DNA of 64,000 nucleotides from Adiantum capillus-veneris (Eukaryota > Streptophyta > Polypodiopsida > Polypodiales > Pteridaceae), in the NCBI GenBank assembly GCA_014529385.2, contig CM043952.1, positions 52,808,619 through 52,872,618 on the forward strand, given 5' to 3'. A program made the position numbers and the translations under genes. A model generated the notes under the pieces. The model was not told the origin of the DNA. It searched no databases and saw only the letters and a program-made list of their open reading frames with translations. Position 1 is the first letter of the stretch. Every line of letters begins with the position of its first letter. Shown in pieces: positions 11,362 to 25,559 of this stretch.

Positions 11362-12100
11362 TTAAGTATGGAGCCTAATTTACCCTTTGTAATTTTTTGC
11401 GATAAAAACGTACATTTGTAAGGCCCCCATTATGAGGAGAAGCCATCGTGCGTGAAGAAAAATCACTGGCCGAAAATAAAAATCACTCTCCAAAAACCAA
11501 AATTTTAACGGCCAATCTCTTCACCGGAATATTCCTTTTTGCTGAAATATTATGGCCGGCAGACGGCGGTCGGAAAGTGGTTGAAAAATGACCGTTCGGT
11601 TGGCCTGTGGCCGGTAGTCAATGGCCGGTGGCCAGTGGTTGGAAGTCAATGGCCGGTGGCCGAATTCAAAAGCGGACTTGTCGTCGCAAGGGCGGCCACA
11701 CATGGGCGGATTGGAGGGTTCGATTTGGACTTATCTACACAAGGGCGGCTACACATGGCTGCCTCTCATGAGAAAGGGCAGCCCTTTTGGCCTATAAAAG
11801 GAGGCCATTTCTACACACATTTCATAGTGTGAAGTTGATGCAACAGGGTGGGTGTGAGGTGGTGAGAGTGAAAAAGGAGCCCTATTAAGGGTATAACCCC
11901 TTTGTAAACTACTTCTTGTTTTGAAGTACTAAAGCCATTGAGTGGCTGCTTTCCCATGGATGTAGCCCACATTGGGTGAACCACGTATATCGTGTGTACT
12001 CTCTCTCTCTTTACTCTATAATCTCTTGTGTGTGAAATCTATCTCTCTCTATTAAGTAATCTACTCAAATATCTATTTAGCTACGTCATATTTCCTAACA
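11362..12100 (+). repeat. older solo LTR of the same copia family (main part)
   Basis: From TTAAGTATGG to CCTAACA, about 739 bp, clearly related to the two other LTRs but more diverged. Its first seven bases TGTTAAG lie at 4409-4415, on the far side of the inserted element. With TTAAG counted once it is a complete LTR with no internal region, so a solo LTR. The flanks, TGTCG at 4404-4408 and CGTCA at 12101-12105, could be a decayed 5-bp duplication (original CGTCG with one CpG transition in each copy). Confidence 0.85.
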
Positions 12101-12105
12101 CGTCA

Positions 12106-14185
12106 TGACACCAAAAAGCTGCCAAGGGCCACCCCCTTCCCCACGCGAGTAGTGCCCAACAGCCAGAAGCCATAGCCACCATGCCTAGGGAGGTCTCTCT
12201 CTCTCCCTTTGATACCCAATGTAATGCACTTGTTTGGCATGTATGCCCTTTGCCTTGCAATTCTGGCTACGCATGTGGGATTGCACATTGCCATGTGGCA
12301 ACTCCTTATTGACTTAGTCCGAAAAGACTCCAAGGGCATTCCAAAAAGCACTTAAAGAAACTTAATTAAAAACTTTTTTTCCTCCTGGCTTCCAACCCTT
12401 GCCATTTATTGCTCAGAGCTCCCCATAGCGAGCCGAAAATCTCTCTTGAGACTTCATGTTATCGGGCTCAAGCTCCGCTATCATGGCCTCTTTTTTACTT
12501 TGACGGACCCGCCATCCAAGCCGATCAAAACTACAAAAAATCATTTGGCACCACTTTATCGCAGCTGCTCCCCAACTTCAAACCTGAGTATCTTGTCGCT
12601 TTGGAGTCCGTTTGATGTACCCCCACTTCTTGTGGCTTTCACATGACACATATTCCACATACAAACCCTGGATAGACTTTAAAAATCTGAGATGGCACAC
12701 CAACCAAGGCGATCAATCTGGCACAAAACTGGCCCCCAATGAAATTTCAACTGGCAATATCTTGGCAATGGGGACTCCAATTGATGATCTAAAAAGACCA
12801 ACATGCTTCACATAATGAGCTCCTCACATATACCTGCGGAAACTAGCTCTGACCACCTGTCGTCTCGGATCTGCAATGACATATCTTCCACTCTATAGCT
12901 TTGTTTGATGAGCAGTCTGGCCCAACTTGTAGAGCATATCGAGAGCCACCTGTAGCACTCCATTTTTTCACTTTCAACACTTTAAACATTAACTTTTGAT
13001 AGGCACCACAATAGAGCATTTTGGCCCTGAAAACCTTGTATAGCATACAAAACCGCTATCGTTGCCTGCTCTTGATCTTCACATCTGCTCCATCACTTTG
13101 GTAAGCCCTTGAGAGCCCCTACAATCCTACTTGCCACTCTTTGTAGCACTGACTAGCTTTGGTTGCACAAATGTTGTGAGGAGTTTTTGGCGAATGATGT
13201 GCACCACTTGGAGAACACTTTGATGATGTTTGGATATGACTTTTAGGATTCTCACATGTAAATAAATAAAAAAAGTGAATAAGTGCTTGTAAAATATGAA
13301 AAAACTTGAAGTTTGTGATGGAGGCATTCAGATGCAAACGGCCCATCATTGCCATCTATACGGGGCTTGTGTAGCCAAGTTGAGGGTGTGTCCCTCTTTT
13401 TGGAGCTGATGGAGATTGTGTTTGAGCTCTACAAATGTGCCTCTTTTGGGTTTTGGGTTTGATTTGAGTAGCCTTGGTGAGTTCTACGCACTCTGTTATG
13501 TGTAGTTGAGGCTTGGGCTTGTGGATAGTAGCCCTAGTTTTGCACTTATGAAAGTGCAGGGATTACTTCAAGTTTTGGGCTTCCACTTATGAGTTTTTTC
13601 TTATATTTTGGCTGAATTTGGTTGGGTTTTGAATCTCTCTTGGTTTGGGTTTTATTTTCCCCAATACTATGAATAGTTATGAGTGCTTATGGTCACCCTG
13701 CATGGGTATACATTAGCGAATTGAATAAACTATAACCCAAGCATGGTAGCATAAAAAAACTAGATATTTTCATAGCTTTTGGGCTGTTATTTTTGTGAGT
13801 TTTAGTACCCTACTTGGCGTTGCATGGGAGTTGGTCATAATGGTTTCTGCAAATGTGTAGATTATGACTAGTCAAGGGTAGGTGGGGTGTTGTGAGTTTG
13901 AGAGTGGTGTGATTTGAAGGAAGAGTGCATTTGAAATGAGCTAGAAACTTTTAGACAACTACTCTAGGTTGGTATTTAGAGCTAGTTTAGACTAGGCATA
14001 AGACTTTACATCAGACCAGATAGTAACTGAAAGATAAGACTAGAACTAGAAAAGAGATTGACACTAAAACTAGAATTATATTATTCAAATCAAAAAATTA
14101 TATGCAAGTGTAATTAGTGAGACAAGTAGGCCTTCAAATTAATAATAATTACAAAGTATGAACAACTCTTGGCTAAGAATGTGAA
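12106..14185. other. intergenic decayed repeat, partly like the LTR of the 17-27 kb gypsy family
   Basis: No gene supported. Between about 12690 and 13080 there are patches that resemble the gypsy LTR at 18640-18960, for example the shared string aactggcccccratgaaa and the following atatcttg. This suggests a distant member of that LTR family. The stretch 13100-14185 is AT-rich, with no frame or repeat I can name. Confidence 0.35.
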
Positions 14186-14189
14186 ATAA

Positions 14190-16480
<2,291 letters not shown>

Positions 16481-16517
16481 AAGGATTCCCATTGAGTGCT
16501 TGCTTACAATAGTTTTA

Positions 16518-17049
16518 CATCAGTTTCTTTGGGGGGGACTTCTCTGAAGCCGCCAAAGTACAAAAAGAGGCATCTTTTCTGAATGGCAATGCTCCGACAT
16601 GGCATAACTATGCAACTAGAGATAGACCACTCCAAAGATCTTCACCGTGCATAACTAGGCAACTAGAGATAAACCACTCCAAGGATAAGCCACAACCACT
16701 CCAAATAAACAAGGCCGACAATACTAAGCAAACATTGATGGTAACTATGCTAAGCAAGCATGGGTGGGCCGTTAAGCTATTGACATCAGTTTCTTTGGGG
16801 GGAACTTCTCTGAAGCCGCCACCCAAAGTACAAAAGGAGGCATCTTTTCTGAATGGAAATGCTCCGACATGGCATAACTCGGCAACTAGAGATAGACCAC
16901 TCCAAAGATGTTCACCATGCATAACTAGGCAGCTAGAGATAGACCACTCCAAGGATAAGCCACAACCACTACAAATAAACAAGGCTGACAATACTAAGCA
17001 AACATTGATGGCCACTATGCTAAGCAAGCATGCGTGAGCCACTAAGCTG
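16518..17049 (+). repeat. 266-bp tandem duplication next to the gypsy LTR
   Basis: Two adjoining copies start at about 16518 and 16784 (cagtttctttggggg at 16521 and 16787, a spacing of 266). They share the strings aagccgcc, ggcatcttttctgaatgg and gctccgacatggcataac. The copies differ by a few substitutions and a small indel. Within each, the phrase aactagagatagaccactcc occurs twice. No protein is recognised. Confidence 0.85.
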
Positions 17050-17098
17050 TAGTCTAGCTGAGAGGTAAACAAGGCAATAAGTTTAAGCATACATGACA

Positions 17099-19134
17099 CG
17101 GTTTCGGGGGTTTGTGTTTGAAAGGTGAGCTGGGAAGGCACAGGGCCTCTAGCTATGAGAGGTGAGAGGAAAAGAGTTGCAACAGACACAATCAATGGAG
17201 ACAAAACTTGAAATAGACAGCTTGGACCACCGAAACTTGAATATCCAAAACAAACAATGAACATTACCAATTTCAATGTTAATTGTGGACTTTAAGCTCC
17301 TTACATCGGCTTCACCTGCCTTAATTGGCCTACCAAGGTTATCTTTATGATTTTTCTCTCCTTTGTTCGTCCATTTCTGCTTTAAGGTCGAGAGAGAGAG
17401 AGAGCCTGATCTTCTCTTCAGCTATGGCTATGGGAGCTTGTTGCATGAAAGTTGGTTATGGAGTTTAGGTTCGGCTTAGAGTTGTCTTAGCATAGGATTA
17501 GAATGGCTAATGGAGTTTAGATTAAGAGCGGCTCAAAATTACGATGACTATCAAGCTTTGGATTAGGATTATGATAGATTGACTTAGGATTATGATGAAT
17601 CGGCTTAGGATTATTGGGCTTGAATGAGATTCAAATCACTAGGGAGTTTTAGCTTAGAATTATGATGGTTAACAAGCTTTAGCTTAGGATTATCATGGGT
17701 TATGGAAGGTTTGCCTTCGGATTCGAGTGGCTAATGAGGCTTAGTATAGGTTCAGTATGGATTATGGAGGTTTCGTTTTCGGATTTGAATGGGCTTAGGA
17801 GACTTAGTATAGGTTATGGCGTTCTTTCTTAGAAGCGGCTATGGAAGATTAGAGTTCAAATGTCTATGAAAGCGATTAGAGTGGCTTAACAGGTTTAGGA
17901 TTCAAATTAGCTAAGAGGTTTGGCTCCTACGAGTGAGAGGAAGAAGAAGAAAAGAGAGAGTCCTCCCTATTTTTTATACAAGCGGCTGGTGGGTTTGCAT
18001 GGGGAACCATTTTTACTATTCTCTGCCAACCCATTAGCGATATCGCTAATGGGCACAGCCCGTTGCTGAGGTGGCATGGTGGAGTGGTGGGTGCACAAAA
18101 ATTTGCAAAGATGGGGCCGAATCTAAGCGCCATGGCAAGCTAGACAATTTTTGCTTCATAGGCATCTTCATCGGCACCCTCTACTGCCCTGCATAAGCTT
18201 GCCTTCCCCTCCATTTCTCTGCTGCTCACTGCAGCTTGCCCCCTCCTTCTCTTTCTTTTCCATGGTTCACACCCTCATAAGTTTTAGGGTGGCCATGCTA
18301 TTTGGTCTTGAGCTTTTGGGCGGCCACTACCCCACCACTTTGGCTTACATATTAACCAAGGAAACAAGGTAATGCTACATGTTAACCAAGGCAGCATAGC
18401 ACTAGCTCAGCATTGTTCTCCAATAGCCGTCATTGGTCCGCATTCCAAAGCACCACCAAGCATGACTTCTTTCTCTACTCAGACCTCTTTTCCAACACCA
18501 CATTTAACATGCATATCGGCCAAGGCATTGCTTTACACATTTTTCGTGTCTTCGTTAGCCGGCCATGGAATAAAAATCTACTGAAATACTAGCTGTCAAT
18601 GCACTACAAGTGGTGAAATTCTGGAAGAAGTGATCGAGGCGACCAAAGTGGTACGCAATTGGCCCCCGATGAAACTTGAACTGGCCATATCTTGACAACC
18701 AGAACCTCGATTCACAAACTGGAAAGATCATCACGCTCCTCAAAGTGAGCACTTTAGGCCCATGCATTCATATCATTTTTGACCGGTTATCAATAGACTG
18801 CCTAATCTTGTATGGATCTGCTACTGACTCAAACTTCAAACCGACATAACTTCCTATCTGTAGCTCCGATTGATGAGTCGTAAAGACAAGCCTATAGAGC
18901 ACTTTAAGTACTACAACTCTTATCAATACAATCCCAACTATGACCACTTCAAGCATACTCACTGTTAGCATTATCAAGACATCTTTTGTCTCTTAGAGCC
19001 GCATCTAGTATACTTTTAGCTTAAAAATGGCTTGTTAGCAAGCCCTTACTATTACTGCTGAATAATCATGTAGGATTCAAATAAACCTAATTGTCATCCC
19101 TTGCTCATTTTCTTGTCATGGAAGCGGAGCTGCA
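17099..19134 (-). repeat. left (3') LTR of the old gypsy element
   Basis: About 2.0 kb. The block from 17100 (ttcggggg, then tgagaggtgagaggaaaagagtt) to about 17290 matches 25072-25250, and the block 18340-19134 matches 25290-25557 plus 26963-27550. The segment between them (about 17300-18330) has no counterpart in the right LTR. The inner end is GCTGCA next to the polypurine tract. Confidence 0.8.
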
Positions 19135-19135
19135 C

Positions 19136-19155
19136 GACCTCCACCCCCTCTGAAC
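19136..19155 (-). other. polypurine tract of the old gypsy element
   Basis: The minus strand reads CAGAGGGGGTGGAGG directly before the 3' LTR, as expected for plus-strand priming. Confidence 0.65.
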
Positions 19156-19318
19156 CTGCACAGCCTCCGATCTGTGCCAATTGCACTTAATTTGCTTCAT
19201 CAAAAACATCATCAAACATATCATCTGATGCATACATAACATTATCTTCTAGAGGTTGATCTGAATTGAAATCTTCAAGAACAATCTCCCCTTCTTGCTT
19301 CTTGGATAGCTTGATCTA

Positions 19319-22300
19319 TTACCCTAAAATAGGCACCTTGAGCACAATGCCATCAAGTTCGCATAATTGATTTGTTGCATTATCAAAAGCATGTAGCACC
19401 ATATATGGTCCAAAACACTGTTTAACCATTTTCCGTATAGCAATATATTGATTCTCCAAGCTACTCTCATAAACAAGTACCCAATCACCATCTTTGATAG
19501 CATGTGGTTGTAGTCTATGCTTTCCATAAAATGCTGCTTTATTCTTCAACCTTGCCTCCTTAAGCTTTTGTTTAGCCTATTCAATATCTTCTTGATGCCT
19601 CTCAAACTGGCGAGTACGTAGCGCAAGAAAACCTTCTGTAGACATACCTTCTTCCCATGGAATTATGGTCCAAGTCATAACTACTTCCTCTATACGCATA
19701 ATGGATTTTTTCTCGTGCATCAACTCAAACAGCATAAAACCTGTAACAGAACTGTGTGTAGTACGATCAATCCATAAAGCAAATGGCAAGAGTTTAGGCC
19801 AATCACCAATATGCCCTTCACACACCTTCGGTAAAGCTTTAACAATAGGCAGATGTCCTCTTTCACTTTTCCCGTTACCTTTTGGATTGTATGCTATAGT
19901 GAGAGTGATTTTAATGCCCATACAAGCAAAACACTCTCGATCTTCATCTGCATCCAGCTCTCCTCTATCACAGTAATTCTGCCAACACATCCATACTTGG
20001 AGATAACATCTTCAAGCAAGAACTTTCATACTGAATGGGTAGCTTTGGTATGCAAAGCTCCGCCTTCAACCTGATTAGTAAGATCTTCTCTAGCAAGAAC
20101 AATATACCTCATTTGCCACACTCCTACTGGCATTGTAATAAGGTCCACCACCCACTTGTAGTGCATAGCCAGTGGATAGGTGGGATGCAATCCATCTCTA
20201 TGTCACACATTAGAATATTGTTGGCATATTAAGCATGTTTTTACAAATTGAACAACATCCTTATACATACCTTTCCACCAATACTGGTCTTTAATCTTGA
20301 CAAAAGTTGCCCAGACTCCTCTATGTCCAGCCCATAAACTTTCATGAAATTCTTTGATAACCCGCTTTTGAGTTTCTTTGTCACAAATCACTCTTTGCGA
20401 TACCCCTCCTGGGTGCTTTGGTTGCTTCCATAAATGTCCATCCTTCAGAAAATCGCCGTAGGCCTTTTTCCTGATCCTCTTCTAATCTCAGTCACTCCAT
20501 CCTTCTTGTCTAGTGAGAGTGCTAAGGTAGCTGCCAATCATAATCCACTCTCAGTCATAGAACTCCTTAGGAAATACTTCAAAAATGTGAGAAATACTAC
20601 CACAATTGGCATGTAGATAAGAAGACGTGTAGAACTTCAAGCCAACATCATCACTTGTGGTCATCATCCCTTCTTCATCTTCAAACCTAGCTCTTGATAA
20701 CATATCTGCAACAGGATTATCTCTACCTACAATATGATAAAATTCAGGGTTAAGAGACTTAATATAGGCTATCCACCATAGCATGGCAATGTCCGGAGTA
20801 GAGCAGTTTGCAATCATCCCTATTAGTGGCAAACAATTTGTCTCTACTACGACTGAAGCTCCAATAAAGTATTCTTTATTAGACCTTAGAACAGTAGCAA
20901 CACCCCATAGTTCCCTCTTAACCTTTGGATAACCTCGTTGATGAGCATTGAGCACCTTGGCTCCAAATCTAACTACATACCTGTGTCGTTCTACATCATC
21001 TTGACCTTTAGCCCATCCAATACATGCCGGGCTAGTGTCAACTGTTAAAATAACTAAGCCTTCCGCATTTGTAGTCGACTTTCCTCAAGGTCGGAGCCTC
21101 AAGAAGCATCTTCTTTAATTTCCTGATAGACCGTGTGTGAATTTCTTCCCAAACAAACCTTTTTCCTTTCCTTAGCAGTTGATACAGCACCTTTGCAACA
21201 TGAGCAAAGTGTGGCAACCAAATAAGATAGAACACACATGCACCCAAAAATTGACGAACTTCAATAACCAAAGAGCATGTTTCTTTCATCTGTTGGATAG
21301 CTTCAACTTTTGCTGGACTCGGCCTTCTACCCTCAGGACTGCACATATGGCCCAAGGTAAGACCTCCTTAGCACCAAAAGTTGATTTTTGTCCTAAAAGT
21401 GTTAACTTCTTCAAGCCTCGATAAAATAGCATCAGAGTCAGCAATATGTTGAGCAACAACTGCGCCGGCACCCTCTCTGATTTTTTACCTCGTGTTTGGA
21501 TCCTTCTTCACATCCTTTAATTAGTAGATCATCAATGAAAGGCATAGTAACATGTGGGATAAAGTCCCTTAATACTTTATTCATTCCGTTCATCATATGT
21601 GCTACAAAATTAGTAGCACCATGTGGCAGAGTGCACATCCTTACCAAACCAAGAGGAGTACGCATTGTAGTAAGATCCCTACTCTCTAAAGCTAATTGGA
21701 ATTGATCATATCCAAAAAAAAGATCACCCATGGAGTAAATAGATATTCCTGCAAAGGCCTCAGCAAACTCATCCACAATTGGGCCAGTACCCACATTGGG
21801 GATTGTTACCTTATTAACCGGCTGCATATCCTGAATGAACCTTAACGTATTGTTTTTCTTCGAAACAGTAAAGCATTGATTAGAATGTGGTGCACATGAT
21901 GGCTCCAAAATTCCCATTTGAATCTTTTCATTAAGAAAATTGATAAGTTTTGGCAAGTTAGCTTTAGAAACTGGAATAGGACGTTAGCTTCATGGCATAT
22001 GAGGAACAATGAATATAACCATAGGTGAAACAACACTTGGATCCACACACCCAATCTCACTCGGCTCAAAAGCGAAAGCTTTATCATGTTTTTCAATCAT
22101 ACCTTGAAAACACTTGATTTCCTCTTCGTTGAGAAAACCATCTTCTCCAACCTTCACCTATTGCAATGTCTCCTTAGTAAATTTATGCCCTATATTCTTT
22201 GGATTCCTGAGTATAGGTTGTCAAGGAGCTTCTTTGATCACCCCATCACTTTCTTCTGGTAGTGGTGTAGCCACTGGTCTCACTTTCTTTGCAATAGTAT

Positions 22301-24900
22301 TGTACCTTGTCTCTACATGTGCTTCAACTGCTTTACCTGAATCATCCTCAATATGCATAAGTGCTTCATATATACCTAACTCATCATACATGTCCATTGA
22401 GTGGACCTTAATCACTTCAGCTCCACTTTGTAACCCGTGTTGCTTGATCTCCTCAAGCTCTAACATAATATCTACCTAAGATACCTCTTCAAAGATCCCT
22501 GAAATCACATCATCTGATTCAAGCACATCACATCCCTGCAATTCACTTTGGATACCTAAAACATACTTTTTTTCCCACTTTGGCAAATCATTAAAGTTAT
22601 TGAAAGATACTAAACCTTCAGATGTTAACCCCAAAAACCCTGAAGAGAAAGCTTCTCTTTGCAAGAACTTTCTCTCAATTGTACCACCATAGTCTCGCTT
22701 TATAGTGGCACTCCGAGAAAATCCTGTGCAAACCCGTGTTCTTTAAACTCCTTGCATATCTTTGGCAATGGATGATCATGTAAACTATCTTTGTTCCTGG
22801 CATAGTCAAGAATTGAACTTCTTTCTTACCATCTCGGCTTCGAACCCTAGCATAGGCTAAGCCATCAATCCAGTACCTTGATTTCCATTCGCATAGCCGT
22901 AATGTAGAGTTGCCCCAAAATTAATGGATAATAGGAATGCTCTTGTATAAAGAAAATTTTCTCATCACAGATGTCCCCTATAGTTACCTTAACATTTGCA
23001 CATGCAGCGTAGAGGTCGCCTGGAAGCATGTGGGCAGCTCGAATCCGCCAACCATAATCCACATCGATAGGCCATTTTCCCTTTTTGTGCAAGCCTTTTT
23101 CCATCAAATTTATCTCCGATCCATGATCTATTAGTGCTAAGACTGGTTCTTCAATGTTGCCAAGTTTCACAACAAGTTTGGTTGTTGCCGTTGCCCAATG
23201 TGTCCTTAAGAAATGACTCCTGGGTATACTTTCATTTTCTTCATCTTCATTAAAATGAACATATTGTCTTACCTCTGGTACAATTGGGTTTCACACCACC
23301 ATAGACGACTCTTCTTCTTCAAGATCTGCCAAATATTCTTCATATTCATCCAGAATTGCTTCAATGTGCCAAACCTTCTCGATCTTAACTGATTCTGGCT
23401 CCTGTTCACTTGGTATCTGCCGCTTCCTCTTGATAATATCTATAATCTCCTCGTGGAACTTGCGTTTGGTAATTCCTAGAATATCACCCAATGTGAGATC
23501 CACTTTGCTATTCAAAACGCGCTCTTCAAAAACTTTTTGTAGATCTGTAGCTAATCCAATGTCAGATTTAAGCTTATGTGAGGCTTACCTTGCTTTTTGT
23601 CCTTGGGCGCCTCCTCCATAACCACTTCAGGAGTGGGCTTAGGAGTAGGACCTTCCTCTTTTTGCTGCTAAATCTTGTCGTCCTTTTTGATGTCCCTGGA
23701 ACTTCTTCATCTCTTCTCCGCTTTTCTTCCACCATAGCCTCATTAGCTTAAGACTTAGCAATGAATGCGTACACTGAGAGGGAATCCATTGGATCGGTCC
23801 ATCCTATGGTTTCTCAAATTTAATTCCCTACTTGTCGTAGCTTCCTATAAGTTACCTTCTCTGTTTGTGTTGTCTTCAAAGCATAAGGCCACAATTGACC
23901 CTTTGTACCTACACCATCATCATCACCCTTTTCGCAAACCTGCAGCCCATATATAGCTACTTCCACAAAAGCAACATTATGTTGTATGTCTTCAACTAGC
24001 TTTTTCATGTGGCCCCTACCAAACTTCAAGTGAAGCATTTCACCTGTTGCCCTAAGGTGAATCTTCTTACCCTTCTAGAAAACCACATTCCTTTGTAAGC
24101 TTCATCAAACTCATCACATTCCTTAACATACCTGTGGTCTTCACTATCGCACCACATGCATCGATCCCAGACTTTACATGGAGGTTGTTGTCTACGCTCA
24201 GAGGTAGATCCCTTTGCAGCTAACCCTTCAAATTTAACAACTTTGAAATTTAACTTTAACTCTTGAATACCTTTCACCAACTCGTCTAGATCTGGCTCTT
24301 CCACTCTGGGTATTGTCGAGGTTGTTATCCTCTTCCACAACATCCATGACATCATCCACGATCAGCTTATCAACTCTCATCTGTTGTTTCACAATCATAT
24401 TTACTGCTTTAGTGACTATCTTCCAATCAAATGTTAAGCCCAATTCATCTGTTGAATCCTCTAGCAACTGCACTAGACTCTTCTGAAGTCGTGGATCAGC
24501 AACCTCAATGAATAGTTCAACCTTTTGATCCTTCATTGAATGTTGCTCTATCGAGGACAATTGCTCGAATTTCTTTTCAAACTCTCGTAATAATTCTTGT
24601 GCAGATAAATTTTTGTTTTTCTTTTGCACCCACTTCATAAAGCTTTGTATGACCTTACCCTTTGTGAATCTTCAAGAAAACATTCCTCATGTAGTGCCTT
24701 CTTGAATTCCTGCCAATTCGAGACTTGAACCGCCTGAATCTCTTTTATTCGCTCTAAGTTTTCACATTGCAATTAAATGAAATCCCTCCACTGCATTTTG
24801 ATCATCGATTCCATTATCTTCCATTGCCTACTCGTAGATATTGCAAAATTTGCTAATATCCCGACCTTCAAATCATTGTAATTTCTTTGTAACTGTGTCA
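19319..24900 (-). pseudogene. decayed gypsy gag-pol
   Basis: Recognisable parts on the minus strand, from right to left: a coiled, charged gag region about 24640-24230; a zinc-knuckle-like CMWCDSEDHRYVKEC near 24150; a protease with LIDHGSEINLM near 23130; a reverse transcriptase about 21950-21500 with TMPFIDDLL in place of the usual YxDD box; an RNase H about 20950-20700; an H2C2 zinc region about 20350-20210 (HESLWAGHRG..CLIC); and an integrase remnant about 19990-19580. This is the gypsy order. More than ten breaks make it a fossil. Confidence 0.82.
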
Positions 24901-25052
24901 AGCTTTACAAATCTTCTCTTGCAGATTATACTGCTGTTGGGCAGCCTGTTGTTGTTGCATATATGTAGCAAAATGCTGCATCATTTGCTGCATGGCTGCC
25001 TCTTGCGGTGTCGACATCTTCCTCCACAAATACTTCTCACCCCAGCTCAATT

Positions 25053-25068
25053 CACGTCGGGCTCACCA
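25053..25068 (-). other. primer binding site of the old gypsy element
   Basis: The plus strand reads CACGTCGGGCTCACCA, which ends like a tRNA 3' terminus with CCA. On the element strand it is TGGTGAGCCCGACGTG, abutting the 5' LTR. I did not assign the tRNA. Confidence 0.6.
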
Positions 25069-25559
25069 AGAATCTCGGGGGATTTATGTTCAAGAGGTGA
25101 GCCGAGAAGGCACGGGGCCTCTGGCTATGAGAGGTGCGAGGAAAAGAGTTACAATAGACACAATTAATGGAGACAAATCTTGAAATAGATAGCTTGGACC
25201 ACCGAAACTTGAATACCCAAAATGGACAATGAACATTACCACCGCTTAATTTAAATGTTCATGTGGAGCTTACATGTTTCATCGGGAGCCAATGCCCCAC
25301 CACTTTCACTTACATATTAACCAAGGCAGCAAGGCTATGGTACATATTAAGCAAGGTAGCATAGTAGTAGCTCAACATTATTCTCCAATATCCGTCATTG
25401 GTCCGCATTCCAAAGCACCACCCAATCATGAATTCTTTCTCCAATTGGACCTCCTCTCCAACACCACATTTAACATGCATATCGGCCAAGGCATTGCTTT
25501 ACACATTTGTTGTGTCTTCGTTAGCCGGCCATGGAATATAAATCTACTAAAGTACTAGT

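Noticed and set aside
16608-17276. 222-residue minus-strand frame covering the 266-bp duplication
   Set aside because: It repeats with the DNA duplication, runs into the LTR, and has no recognisable domain; it is probably accidental.
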